Shown here piece after piece: positions 42,134 to 50,543 of a stretch of 64,000 bases of DNA. A program made the position numbers and the translations under genes. The DNA is from Floridanema aerugineum (lineage in GTDB: Bacteria > Cyanobacteriota > Cyanobacteriia > Cyanobacteriales > Aerosakkonemataceae): positions 62,001 to 126,000 of the forward strand of contig NZ_JBHFNQ010000090.1 in NCBI RefSeq assembly GCF_041929345.1, in the 5' to 3' direction. The notes under the pieces were generated by a model, which was not told the DNA's origin, did not search any database, and saw nothing but the letters and a program-made list of their open reading frames with translations. The stretch's first letter is position 1. The number at the start of each line of letters is the position of its first letter.

Positions 42134-45100
42134 TTAATTATGCTCCCATTCTCTCTCGATTCTTTCTAAGTCTTTTGCTGCACCTAATTGTTGAAAAATT
42201 TGATGGGCGGTGTTGTAATGTTGTTGGGCGAGTTCGGTGTTATTGCGCTGACTATAAAGTTGGGCTAAATCGTAGTTAATTTCGCCAATATACCAAGTCA
42301 TTCCTAATTCTTGCATCTTTTCTAAAGCTTCTTTTAACAGCGGTTCTGCTGCATCTAAATTACCTTTACCGAGTTCATTTTCTCCCAGGCAACCAATTGA
42401 ATTTGCCATCCCAGCCCGATCGCCTAATTGAGTTCTCAATTCCAAAGATTGCCGATACAGACGTTCAGCTTCTTCCCAATTGCCGCGATTTTGTTCAATA
42501 TATCCCAACAATCCCCAAGTTTCTGCCATCCCAGCCCGATCGCCTAATTGAGTTCTCAATTCCAAAGATTGCCGATACAGACGTTCAGCTTCATCCCAAT
42601 TGCCGCGATTTTGTTCAATATATCCCAACAATCCCCAAGTTTCTGCCATCCCAGCCCGATCGCCTAATTGAGTTCTCAATTCCAAACATTGCCGATACAG
42701 ACGTTCAGCTTCTTCCCAATTGCCGCGATTTCGTTCAATATCTCCCAATTGTCCCCAAGAAGTTGCCATCCCAGCCCGATCGCCTAATTGAGTTTCAATT
42801 TCCAAACATTGCCGATACAGACGTTCAGCTTCTTCCCAATTGCCGCGATTTTGTTCAATATCTCCCAACACTCCCCAAGAAGTTGCCATCCCAGCCCGAT
42901 CGCCTAATTGAGTTCTCAATTCCAAAGATTGCTGATACAGACGTTCTGCTTCTTCCCAATTGCCGCGATTTCGTTCAATATCTCCCAACACTCCCCAAGA
43001 AGTTGCCATCCCAGCCCGATCGCCTAATTGAGTTTCAATTTCCAAACATTGCCGATACAGACGTTCAGCTTCTTCCCAATTGCCGCGATTTCGTTCAATA
43101 TCTCCCAACGATCCTTGCATAGCAGCAATGACTGTTTTATTGTCTTGCTTTTGTGCAATCATTAAAGCTTCCTGATAATATTTTTCTGCTTCATCCCAGT
43201 TGCCAGAATCTCGATATCTTGAACCAATTCTTTGTAACAAATACGGACGATTATCTTCATCAACTTTGGGTAAAATTTGCTCACATAACTCTTTTAATAA
43301 ACTCCAGTATCCCCAAGGTTCCAGATAATCTTCTAATTTAGACATTATTAGATCGGCTGCTTCGCTGTAATTCCCCAACTGAAAGGCAAAATATTGAGCT
43401 TCCAAAACTGGGCGCAAATCCTCTAAAGTTTGCGGATTTTCCACATTCTTGCCAGTGCAATAAAACTTATAAACACTTTCCAGCAGCTTAGGCAATTCCT
43501 CTTGACAATCTGCTTGCAAAAACTCCACAATCACCCGATGCAGATCGTAAAATAACTCACATTTCTCTTCATCGTAGCGACACTGGACCAAACTACTATC
43601 AACTAACCGTTCTAAAATCCCTTCCGTTTCCCTAATTTCTGCCTCTGTCAATTCAGCAGGTTCTTCTAAAATTGCTGCCAATTCAAAACGGTGATCTTTA
43701 TCGATATCATCCGTATATAACCGCAAAAAAGTCAACCCTGGAACATCGATAGGAACGCGCAAAACACACATCCGCTTGAGTAAATCTCGCGCCGCAGCAC
43801 TTTGCCTTGCCAACTGTTCAGTTAAAATCGGTTCAGCTTTTTTCGTCACCAATTCGGGATGCTTCCGCAGAAATCCAGGTTTACCTTTACCAATAGCCGC
43901 GAGTTGGGTTAACAAAAAAACATGACCTTCAACCCGAAGCGAAACCCACTCTAAATCTGATAAATTATCCCGCAATTGGCGCTGTTGCAAAATCTCCACA
44001 CCCGCCCCAAGATCCACACCGGAAACTGTTTCAATATGCACCAATTCCGAATCAGGTTCCGCCCCATCATAGCGGGAATCAGCCAAATCTGCCGGAACTT
44101 CCCGACTAGTTAAAATAGTTTGGGAACAATGCTGCTGATAAACCAAAGCATTTAACAGTTTACCCCAATCCGGCGCAATAGCTCTATGCGCCCGTAGGGT
44201 AGGCATCCTGCCTGCCTCTTCATTAGCTTGTAGGGTAGGCATCTTGCCTGCCTCTACCTCTTCATTTGCAGGCAAGATGCCTGCACTACAAGAATCATTA
44301 GCAGGGTGCAAAATAGTTTCCAAGTTATCCAACAGCAAAAGACAGCGACTTTCTGCCAAACCTGCAATAATTCTCCCAATTTTTTCCTCAGCAGTTTTCA
44401 AAGGTTCCGCCGTTTCAATACCCAACCCAGCTAACAGAAACTCCGCCACATCATCAAAACTAGTCCCCTCCTGCACCTTAAAATACATCACACAATCAAA
44501 AGCACAAGTCCCCCCCTTATTAAGGGAATCTGTCAAAGTCCCCCCCTTATTAAGGGGGGCTAGGGGGGATCTCAAATTAACCCCAACAGCCTCCAAAAGT
44601 TTCACCGCCAAACTAGTTTTACCAATACCCCCTTGTCCAATTATTGCTAATACCTTGGGCGAACTCGTCAAAGAATCAGTTTCTAAACCCGTTAATTTAG
44701 CCTTTAATTTCTCCAGCAATTCATCGCGCCCCTTCCAAACAGGAACACTAGGAATTGCTTGTTGTAAAATCACCCGTTTTGCCGTTGCTTCATTTCTCTC
44801 GGTAACGTCGTCATCTGTTAAATTCGCCTCAACATTACTGTTAACTTCAACCGTGACAGATACCGTTTGTTGTGCAGTTTGAGTTTCCGCTTCCTCTGCT
44901 GTTGTCTCAGTAAAATCACTTAAATCCGCAATTTCTTGCCAATCTAAACAAAGCTTAGTACAAATTTCGATAAAGTTTAAATGATCGATGGGTTTAGCAT
45001 TGAAAAATTTGTTAACCGTATTTTTAGAAATATTGATTTCTTCAGCTAAATCTATCTGACGTGGAAAGCCGTTACGTTTAAGCGCCAGTTTAACTTTATC

Positions 45101-45136
45101 AATATATTCTACGCGAACCCTGAGAGAGCGAGACAT
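42134..45136 (-). CDS. HTH-STAND NTPase with TPR repeats
   Basis: A 1000-residue NLR-like protein, starting at ATG 45136 (MSRSLRVRVEYIDKVK). Residues 1-70 carry a helix-turn-helix-like domain (DLAEEINISKNTVNKFF). Residues 130-560 form an NB-ARC-like ATPase: P-loop GQGGIGKTS at 167-175, Walker B CLLLLDN at 265-271, and TILTSREVP. The C-terminal 400 residues are TPR repeats, six of them nearly identical. Hairpin repeats are inserted in frame at about residues 188-211 and 283-317. Such proteins sense ligands through the repeats and switch by ATP; several relatives defend against phages. The toxin and Imm30 genes follow on the same strand. Confidence 0.88.
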   Translation of the reverse strand: MSRSLRVRVEYIDKVKLALKRNGFPRQIDLAEEINISKNTVNKFFNAKPIDHLNFIEICTKLCLDWQEIADLSDFTETTAEEAETQTAQQTVSVTVEVNSNVEANLTDDDVTERNEATAKRVILQQAIPSVPVWKGRDELLEKLKAKLTGLETDSLTSSPKVLAIIGQGGIGKTSLAVKLLEAVGVNLRSPLAPLNKGGTLTDSLNKGGTCAFDCVMYFKVQEGTSFDDVAEFLLAGLGIETAEPLKTAEEKIGRIIAGLAESRCLLLLDNLETILHPANDSCSAGILPANEEVEAGKMPTLQANEEAGRMPTLRAHRAIAPDWGKLLNALVYQQHCSQTILTSREVPADLADSRYDGAEPDSELVHIETVSGVDLGAGVEILQQRQLRDNLSDLEWVSLRVEGHVFLLTQLAAIGKGKPGFLRKHPELVTKKAEPILTEQLARQSAAARDLLKRMCVLRVPIDVPGLTFLRLYTDDIDKDHRFELAAILEEPAELTEAEIRETEGILERLVDSSLVQCRYDEEKCELFYDLHRVIVEFLQADCQEELPKLLESVYKFYCTGKNVENPQTLEDLRPVLEAQYFAFQLGNYSEAADLIMSKLEDYLEPWGYWSLLKELCEQILPKVDEDNRPYLLQRIGSRYRDSGNWDEAEKYYQEALMIAQKQDNKTVIAAMQGSLGDIERNRGNWEEAERLYRQCLEIETQLGDRAGMATSWGVLGDIERNRGNWEEAERLYQQSLELRTQLGDRAGMATSWGVLGDIEQNRGNWEEAERLYRQCLEIETQLGDRAGMATSWGQLGDIERNRGNWEEAERLYRQCLELRTQLGDRAGMAETWGLLGYIEQNRGNWDEAERLYRQSLELRTQLGDRAGMAETWGLLGYIEQNRGNWEEAERLYRQSLELRTQLGDRAGMANSIGCLGENELGKGNLDAAEPLLKEALEKMQELGMTWYIGEINYDLAQLYSQRNNTELAQQHYNTAHQIFQQLGAAKDLERIEREWEHN
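42386..43105. repeat. Six 120-base tandem repeats encoding TPR units
   Basis: Six units of exactly 120 bases each encode a 40-residue TPR (consensus GDIERNRGNWEEAERLYRQ, then LE.RTQLGDRAGMA). The invariant CCCGATCGCC recurs at exact 120-base steps. Near identity between units implies recent duplication or gene conversion, and copy number probably varies between strains. Confidence 0.93.
44194..44290. repeat. Hairpin repeat inserted inside the STAND gene (Walker B side)
   Basis: Direct repeats beginning GTAGGGTAGGCATC at 44194 and 44230 and an inverted copy ending near 44290 (GCAGGCAAGATGCCTGC) form a hairpin. They encode the peptides AGILPANEE, AGKMPTLQ and AGRMPTLR on the minus strand without breaking the frame. 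The sequence looks like a dispersed intergenic repeat. Confidence 0.8.
44506..44575. repeat. Hairpin repeat inserted inside the STAND gene (P-loop side)
   Basis: Two copies of a CCCCCCTTATTAAGGG unit, the second followed by GGGCTAGGGGGGATC, lie in the gene and encode SPLAPLNKGG and LNKGG on the minus strand. This is a known kind of cyanobacterial intergenic repeat, here kept in frame just after the P-loop helix. Confidence 0.8.
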
Positions 45137-45627
45137 ATTCAAGGTGAAACAATTTTTCCCCAGTATAGCAAACTGCTGAGATACCAAGCCCGCCTGGGAA
45201 TCAATTCCCAGGCTAATAGCTTAAGTCCTCTGAAGAGGACTGATAAATTATGGTTTTTAGTTCAGGTTTAGTGGATTTTTGCTATTACTTGAATCTTGTT
45301 TTAAAAAGGAGGTGGAACCTCCCAGAGTTCGTTCCCAGGTTGAACCTGGGAACGAGGGGGACGAGGGGGAAACGAGGAAATGTAGAGACGTTATATATAA
45401 CGTCTCTACAGGGTTAATGATTTCCAGTCCACTTTAGTGGAGTTTCGCTATTAGCCTCAGAATTGATTCTGAGGCGGTTTTCGCAGCAAATCACAAGTTC
45501 TTAAATACAGCTTGGGATTAACTTGGGAATAAGTTGGGAAAAAATTGGTAATTAGTTTTATCTGTTTGTGACTGTACTTGTGATTGAGTGTTGTTTCATA
45601 AAAATATGAGTTTTGAGGGGCACATTT
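45137..45627. repeat. Intergenic cluster of at least five different hairpins
   Basis: In this 491-base gap upstream of the STAND gene lie hairpins at 45192-45213 (GCCTGGGAATC arms), 45224-45241 (AGTCCTCTGAAGAGGACT), 45331-45353 (GTTCCCAGGTT arms), 45381-45410 (TGTAGAGACGTTATA arms, identical to the inner hairpin at 14729-14758) and 45454-45475 (GCCTCAGAATT arms). They include several dispersed repeat families packed together. The last 15 or so bases contain the ribosome-binding site GAGGGG of the next gene. Confidence 0.85.
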
Positions 45628-45810
45628 ATGAAGCGCAAATACACTGATTTTATCCTAGATGCTTTAGCAAATGCGGCTGTTTTAGTTAGTCTTTACACCT
45701 GCAATGTGTTTGTCGGTATTGCGGTGACTCCGTTAGCAATTTTCTGTTTAATTAATAAGTATAGAGATGAGGATAAAGATAACGATCGCAATGAAACAAA
45801 CGCCGAATAA
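45628..45810 (+). CDS. Small membrane protein, hypothetical
   Basis: A 60-residue protein starting at ATG 45628, seven bases after GAGGGG. It has a basic start (MKRKYTDFILD), one or two hydrophobic stretches (ANAAVLVSLYTCNVFVGIAV and TPLAIFCLI) and an acidic hydrophilic tail (KYRDEDKDNDRNE). Its small size and clear ribosome-binding site suggest a real small membrane protein. I do not recognise a family. It lies between the hairpin cluster and glgA, which is on the other strand. Confidence 0.5.
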   Translation: MKRKYTDFILDALANAAVLVSLYTCNVFVGIAVTPLAIFCLINKYRDEDKDNDRNETNAE

Positions 45811-45961
45811 AAATATGGTGGAATGGTGCGTTACGTTAGCACGCTTCGCACCCTACAAATATAGTCGCCAGCATAAATAAAATGCGATCGCACCACAAAG
45901 AACGATCGCACTTTAATTGTCAACCAAAATCAACAAAATTTAACTCAACTGCACCTCAGCT

Positions 45962-47368
45962 TTAAGCATTGGCTAATTCTGGTTGTTGATCGGTTGAAGG
46001 ATCGACAAGAGATTTGTACAACTTCTCGTATTCATAAGCGGACTTATACCAACTGAAATCCATCCGCATTCCCCGTTGTTGTAGTTCGCGCCATTCCTTC
46101 TTGTAGCGGAAAGCTTCCCACGCCCGAACTAAACAGGTATAAAGGTCTAAAGGTTCGTAGCGGTCAAAACAGTAACCCGTACCTGCGTGATCCGTCGGTT
46201 CATGGTGAGTAACAGTGTCAACCAAACCACCAGTACGCCGGACAACTGGCACAGAACCATAACGCATCGCCAACATTTGGCTAATTCCGCAAGGCTCAAA
46301 ACGGCTGGGCATCAAGAAAGCATCCGTCCCAGCATAAACCCTTCTCGCTAAAGAATCACTTTGCAGGATATAAGCAGACATCCGACCACGATAACGAGAA
46401 GCAATTTGCCACATTTGATTTTCGTAGTAAGGGTCGCCCAAACCCAAAAGGATAAACTGAGAATCTGTATAGGACATGAAGCGGTCTAAAATCTGAATCA
46501 TCAGATCAATTCCCTTCTGTTCTACCAACCGCGACACCAAACCAAGTAAAAAGGCATTAGCATTGACTTCCAAACCGACTTCTTCTTGGAGAGCAACTTT
46601 GTTGAAGCGGCGTTCTTCAATATTATCGACGGAGAAGTTTCTGGCGATGTGTTTGTCTGTAGCTGGGTCGTAACTAGTAGTATCAATGCCGTTAAGAATA
46701 CCGCTTAACTTGCCACTGACGTAGGATAACAAACCTTCCAGACGTTCACCGTGAGCAGGGGTTTTAATTTGGTCGGCATAAGTGGGAGAAACTGTATTCA
46801 CTTTGTCAGCAAACAGAATTGCTGCTGCCATCGTGTTATCACCTTGCATATACCAAGGGCACCAAGTAATCTGCTCCAAACGCCAACGCCAAGGGCCTTG
46901 ATATGCCAAGTTGTGAATTGTGAATACTGTTTTAATAGTGGGATCTTCATTCATCCACACTGGAATCATACCCGTGTGCCAGTCATGGCAGTGAATAATA
47001 TCTGGTTTCCAGTAGTTCCAGGCAAACTCGGCTGCGCCATTGGCAAACAGGGTAAACCGCCAGTCTTCATCTTCTCCAAAATAAATCCGTCGGGGCCAGA
47101 ATGCCGGATGACCGAACAAATACAAGGGAACATCGCTGTTGGGGAAGAGAGTCTGATACACAGCGAAGTTTTGTCCCATAGCATTGCCGTTCCAAACTGG
47201 GGCTTTGGGAATGTCCATCTTGTCCGGCAAGAAGCCATAGTAAGGCATAAAGAGCCGAACGTCATGCCCCATGTTTCTGAGGACTTTGGGCAGGGCACCG
47301 ACGACATCCCCCATACCGCCTATTTTTGCTAGGGGGGCTGCTTCAGCTGCAACAAATAGAATCCGCAT
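45962..47368 (-). CDS. glgA: Glycogen synthase
   Basis: Transfers glucose from ADP-glucose to growing glycogen (GT5 family) in the cytoplasm. The ADP-glucose-binding motif KIGGMGDVVGALPKVL is at residues 15-30, DIIHCHDWHTGMIP and TVFTIHNLAYQG are conserved N-terminal segments, and LMPSRFEPCGISQMLAMRYG is the C-terminal catalytic motif with the E-x7-E type Glu. The 468-residue length is normal. Cyanobacteria usually have two glgA genes; the KIGGMGDV motif points to the GlgA1 type. No other glycogen gene is adjacent. Confidence 0.97.
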   Translation of the reverse strand: MRILFVAAEAAPLAKIGGMGDVVGALPKVLRNMGHDVRLFMPYYGFLPDKMDIPKAPVWNGNAMGQNFAVYQTLFPNSDVPLYLFGHPAFWPRRIYFGEDEDWRFTLFANGAAEFAWNYWKPDIIHCHDWHTGMIPVWMNEDPTIKTVFTIHNLAYQGPWRWRLEQITWCPWYMQGDNTMAAAILFADKVNTVSPTYADQIKTPAHGERLEGLLSYVSGKLSGILNGIDTTSYDPATDKHIARNFSVDNIEERRFNKVALQEEVGLEVNANAFLLGLVSRLVEQKGIDLMIQILDRFMSYTDSQFILLGLGDPYYENQMWQIASRYRGRMSAYILQSDSLARRVYAGTDAFLMPSRFEPCGISQMLAMRYGSVPVVRRTGGLVDTVTHHEPTDHAGTGYCFDRYEPLDLYTCLVRAWEAFRYKKEWRELQQRGMRMDFSWYKSAYEYEKLYKSLVDPSTDQQPELANA

Positions 47369-47436
47369 TTTTTTTTGGGGTTGCCTGAAATAGTTCGTTA
47401 CAGAAGTTTAGCAAGAAAGAATACTGCTTCTAGTAA

Positions 47437-47505
47437 AGTTTTGAGTTTTGAGTTTTGAATTCCTTTAAAACTCATAACTCAAAACTCAACACTCATAACT
47501 CAACA
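47437..47505. repeat. Short tandem heptamer-like repeats (TTTTGAG and AACTCAA)
   Basis: TTTTGAG units on one side and AACTCA units on the other face each other between glgA and hemC. They resemble the heptamer arrays at 36404-36445, in both orientations, and can fold into a weak hairpin. Confidence 0.7.
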
Positions 47506-47515
47506 CTTTAATATG

Positions 47516-48481
47516 TTACCGTCCGACTTCAGCAAAGATTTCTGCTAAAATTTCGGCGGCTCCCTGTTCGCGCAATGTTTGTGCCAGTTGTGTACCCAGT
47601 TGTTCGGCATCGGTAGCATTTCCGGTAATGCTATCTTTGACTAATCTTTGTCCGTCTAAGCTGGCAACTACTCCGGTGAGAACCAGTTGTTCGCCTTCGA
47701 TGACGGTGTTTACGCCAATGGGTACTTGACAACCACCTTCTAACTCTCGGAGAAAGGCGCGTTCGGCATAGCAGCGTTGGGCGGTGGGAATGTGTTCTAA
47801 TACTTTGATTAGGGAGAGAACTTCGGGATCGTCGCTACGGCATTCGATGCCTAGTGCGCCTTGTCCGACGGCGTGGAGGGAAATTTCAGCGGGGATGACT
47901 TGGTGGATGCGATCGCTCATTCCCAATCTTTGTAAACCCGCTACTGCTAAAATTATGGCATCGAACTCTCCGGCATCTAATTTCGCCAGTCGGGTATTTA
48001 AGTTCCCCCGAATGTCTTTAAATGTCAAATAAGGGAAGCGATGGCGCAACTGAGCTAAACGTCGCAGGGAAGATGTTCCGACGACAGCGCCTTCGGGTAA
48101 GGTTTCGAGTTGCTTGTCTTTGAATTTTTCATGCACTACCAAAGCATCGGCGGGGTTTTCCCTTTCGGTAACGCAGCCTAAAACTAAGCCTTCTGGTAAT
48201 CTGGTGGGTAAGTCTTTCAAGGAATGAACCGCAAAGTCTGTCTCCTGGTTAATCATTCCCAGTTCCAGTTCTTTGGTAAACAGTCCTTTATCGCCAATTT
48301 TGGCTAAGGCAACATCTAAGATTTTGTCACCTTGAGTACTCATGGTGTGGACTTCAAAGGTTCTGTCAGGGAAGTGTTTCTGGAGTTGTTCTTGCACCCA
48401 TTTGGTTTGCACTAGGGCAAGATCACTTTTGCGAGAGGCAATGCGGATAATGCGGGGGGGACTGGAAACAGCAGGGGACAT
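47516..48481 (-). CDS. hemC: Porphobilinogen deaminase (hydroxymethylbilane synthase)
   Basis: Builds hydroxymethylbilane from four porphobilinogens, an early common step for heme, chlorophyll, phycobilins and cobalamin. Motifs: IRIASRKSDLALVQTKWVQE, ELELGMINQETDFAVHSLKD (catalytic Asp region), GTSSLRRLAQLRHRFPYLTF and LRELEGGCQVPIGVN, where the Cys binds the dipyrromethane cofactor. I place the start at ATG 48481 (MSPAVSSPPR), since an ATG ten codons upstream adds an unconserved leader. No strong ribosome-binding site is visible for either. Confidence 0.96.
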   Translation of the reverse strand: MSPAVSSPPRIIRIASRKSDLALVQTKWVQEQLQKHFPDRTFEVHTMSTQGDKILDVALAKIGDKGLFTKELELGMINQETDFAVHSLKDLPTRLPEGLVLGCVTERENPADALVVHEKFKDKQLETLPEGAVVGTSSLRRLAQLRHRFPYLTFKDIRGNLNTRLAKLDAGEFDAIILAVAGLQRLGMSDRIHQVIPAEISLHAVGQGALGIECRSDDPEVLSLIKVLEHIPTAQRCYAERAFLRELEGGCQVPIGVNTVIEGEQLVLTGVVASLDGQRLVKDSITGNATDAEQLGTQLAQTLREQGAAEILAEIFAEVGR

Positions 48482-48576
48482 AAAGCAATTATTGTCAAAG
48501 GAGCGTATCAAATCACTTGATCTAGACTACCTCAGTGTGTGACCCTCTGATTCAGTAAAGTAGCCTAGTTTTACTT

Positions 48577-48966
48577 ATGACTCAAAACGATGTTGAAATT
48601 TTAGAGCAAATCGCCCAGTTTCTAGAAAATTTACCAAGCGAACAGTTACTACAGCAAGCTAAAAGTTCAGACCAAATTGAAGAATGGCATAATCAAAGAA
48701 AAGGAAATCAGATTCTTGCTGACTGCTGGAGAGCAAAATTTATAACTCATTGTGATGCCCCAATTAATCAAGCTTTAGACAGAAAAGAAATCGATCGGTT
48801 GAAGTATGACGGTATTTGGCTTTTGGTAAAACAATATAAAGTTTTATGGGACATTGTTCAACTAGCCGAACCCTATGTTAAACAAGTACATTCTGAGTTG
48901 CAAGATTACTGGGAATTGGCTGATATTAATTCCGTCCAATTACCTAAAGAATTCATTGAACCTTAA
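48577..48966 (+). CDS. Hypothetical protein
   Basis: A 129-residue acidic helical protein with no family I recognise. It starts at ATG 48577 (MTQNDVEILEQIAQFLENLP), and contains SSDQIEEWHNQRKGNQILAD and DGIWLLVKQYKVLWDIVQLA. No signal or membrane segment. It is divergent from hemC and followed by a small coiled-coil gene 96 bases later on the same strand. Confidence 0.6.
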   Translation: MTQNDVEILEQIAQFLENLPSEQLLQQAKSSDQIEEWHNQRKGNQILADCWRAKFITHCDAPINQALDRKEIDRLKYDGIWLLVKQYKVLWDIVQLAEPYVKQVHSELQDYWELADINSVQLPKEFIEP

Positions 48967-49062
48967 CAAAAATTCACATCTGAATCACATTTGAGCTACT
49001 GCTGGGAAAACAAAACTATGTTGGGAATGTAAAACCTAACCCTTACATAGGATAATTGTTTC

Positions 49063-49272
49063 ATGATTTACTTATTAGTGCTGCTAAAGCAGGAACTTGA
49101 CAAGTTTATCCAGTTACAACAAATCTACCAAAATCAGATTCAAGAGTTGGAAGCAAAAGTAGCTCATTTAGAGGCTGAAAACTATAGTTTAAAGATGATT
49201 AATCAGGAATTGCAATGGCGTGTCGATCCTTATTCTTCTGAAGGAAACGCCATTTGCAATGCAGATTGGTAG
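49063..49272 (+). CDS. Small coiled-coil protein
   Basis: A 69-residue protein whose residues 8-50 form a heptad coiled coil (KQELDKFIQLQQIYQNQIQE, LEAKVAHLEAENYSLKM). No membrane segment beyond a mildly hydrophobic start (MIYLLVLL). No clear ribosome-binding site. It could be a real small scaffold protein or a chance frame; the strong heptad pattern favours a real one. Confidence 0.45.
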   Translation: MIYLLVLLKQELDKFIQLQQIYQNQIQELEAKVAHLEAENYSLKMINQELQWRVDPYSSEGNAICNADW

Positions 49273-49286
49273 GAGAAAACGTCAGA

Positions 49287-49817
49287 TTATCGTCTCCCAG
49301 CTTGAATTGCGGAATTAGCGATCGCAATCAAATCTCTTTCCTCTCCATTCTTAATAGTTACCCGATACAAAACTCCCTGCGATTTCCATTCCAATGTAGC
49401 AGTACAATATGCACCACAACCATTATGAAATACTCCTTTATTTCCTCCAGCTAGCGTAACCGTTTTAAATGCCTTAGTTATGCCTCTTTCTGGCTTAATA
49501 AATTCTCCGCCTCTTTCGCCTTCAATAGAACCAATATAACAAGGTGTTCCTTGACAATCGGGCGTATAATTAAATGAAACGCTGTAGCCTTTGTCTGTTA
49601 CTTCGCTGTTAAAATAGACTTTTTCTGGTTCGGAAAAAGGTAACTTGCTAGGGATAAATATTGGTACTCTCGCCTTGGTTTTAATTGGTGCAAGAACTTG
49701 ATTTACTGGAACATTTGTGAGAGCTAAAACCGTTTGTGGTTGCCAAGTTAGCATGAAAAAACTGCTACTAATAACGGTGCAACTAGCTACTATTCCCAAA
49801 ACTGATTTGTATTGCAT
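49287..49817 (-). CDS. Exported hypothetical protein with four or more cysteines
   Basis: A 176-residue protein with a signal peptide (SVLGIVASCTVISSSFFM, likely cleaved before about residue 34). The mature part is strand-rich: VPIFIPSKLPFSEPEKVYFN, CQGTPCYIGSIEGERGG, GVFHNGCGAYCTATLEW, then YRVTIKNGEERDLIAIAN. Paired cysteines (CQGTPC and CGAYC) could form disulfides in the periplasm. I do not recognise a named family. The following gene upstream on the same strand is also exported. Confidence 0.65.
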   Translation of the reverse strand: MQYKSVLGIVASCTVISSSFFMLTWQPQTVLALTNVPVNQVLAPIKTKARVPIFIPSKLPFSEPEKVYFNSEVTDKGYSVSFNYTPDCQGTPCYIGSIEGERGGEFIKPERGITKAFKTVTLAGGNKGVFHNGCGAYCTATLEWKSQGVLYRVTIKNGEERDLIAIANSAIQAGRR

Positions 49818-49873
49818 ATAAAAATTATTTAACTTTCCTAGAAAAAACTAACAAAATGACAATTTGTTCTGGA

Positions 49874-50296
49874 TTATAAATCTGATTTTATATATTCCTC
49901 TAACTGTGTTGTTCGAGTTTTTGTTAATTGAGCCAGACAACCAGCTTGAATTGCCGGAGCCATTGTTCCGCCTTCAAATTGACTTCTTTCAAATTCACAA
50001 TTAGCATTGCGAAAATTAATCCAAGCTCTTTGAGCTAAGATTAATTTTTGTTTTCTGGCGGCTGATAATTTAGGCATTAATTGTTGGTATACTTGATTGA
50101 GTCTTCGATCGGCATTTTGATATTCTATGCCACTACAGGCGTTTATTTCTACTTGAGTTTGCGGATCTTTACAATTCGGTTGTTGAGCTACTTGCATAGC
50201 TGGTGGTTCAGGTGAGACAATACCGAAAGCACGGATTGCTAGAAATAGGGTAAAAATGGTTGCGGTGCTGCCGATCGCGAAGACAAACTTTTGCAT
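49874..50296 (-). CDS. LprI-like (DUF1311) exported protein
   Basis: A 140-residue exported protein. The signal segment (FVFAIGSTATIFTLFLAIRA) precedes a domain of the DUF1311/lysozyme-inhibitor LprI N-terminal type: CKDPQTQVEINACSGIEYQN, then ADRRLNQVYQQLMPKLSAAR and LILAQRAWINFRNANCEFER. These match the C..a.tq.emn.Ca...y..aD..LN..Y and aqraW..fRd..C patterns. Members inhibit lysozyme in mycobacteria; in cyanobacteria the role is unknown. Starts at ATG 50296. Confidence 0.85.
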   Translation of the reverse strand: MQKFVFAIGSTATIFTLFLAIRAFGIVSPEPPAMQVAQQPNCKDPQTQVEINACSGIEYQNADRRLNQVYQQLMPKLSAARKQKLILAQRAWINFRNANCEFERSQFEGGTMAPAIQAGCLAQLTKTRTTQLEEYIKSDL

Positions 50297-50362
50297 ATAC
50301 TAGATTAAAATGACTATTAGTTCTAACTTAGCAGAAATTTCTTTAATGGTAATTCGAGCGAG

Positions 50363-50503
50363 TATATAACGTAAGTTACTAGTTATTAATTTTGACAGAC
50401 TTTTCAAGTTGTAGGAGTCAGATAGGAAAAATTTGGTTTCGATCGCTCTTCTTTCCGCTTCTGACGCACCCTACTAAACGTAACTAGCAACTTGAGTTAT
50501 ATA
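50363..50503. repeat. Nested hairpin element of the CAAGTTGCTAG family, diverged
   Basis: Outer arms 50363-50386 and 50480-50503 (right arm, reverse complement TATATAACTCAAGTTGC) match with a few differences. Inside is a half of the TCTGACGCACCCTAC motif without its full partner, so the inner hairpin is decayed. It lies between divergent genes. Confidence 0.8.
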
Positions 50504-50543
50504 ATTGGATGATAACCGATATTTGCGGTAAATCTAAAATCCA

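Noticed and set aside
42397..43122. A 241-codon open frame on the plus strand with repeated LPSQPDRLIEF
   Set aside because: It is the antisense image of the 120-base TPR repeats; its regularity follows from them and it lacks start signals.
47060..47332. Frames opposite glgA
   Set aside because: They are antisense to a strongly conserved gene and have no translation signals.
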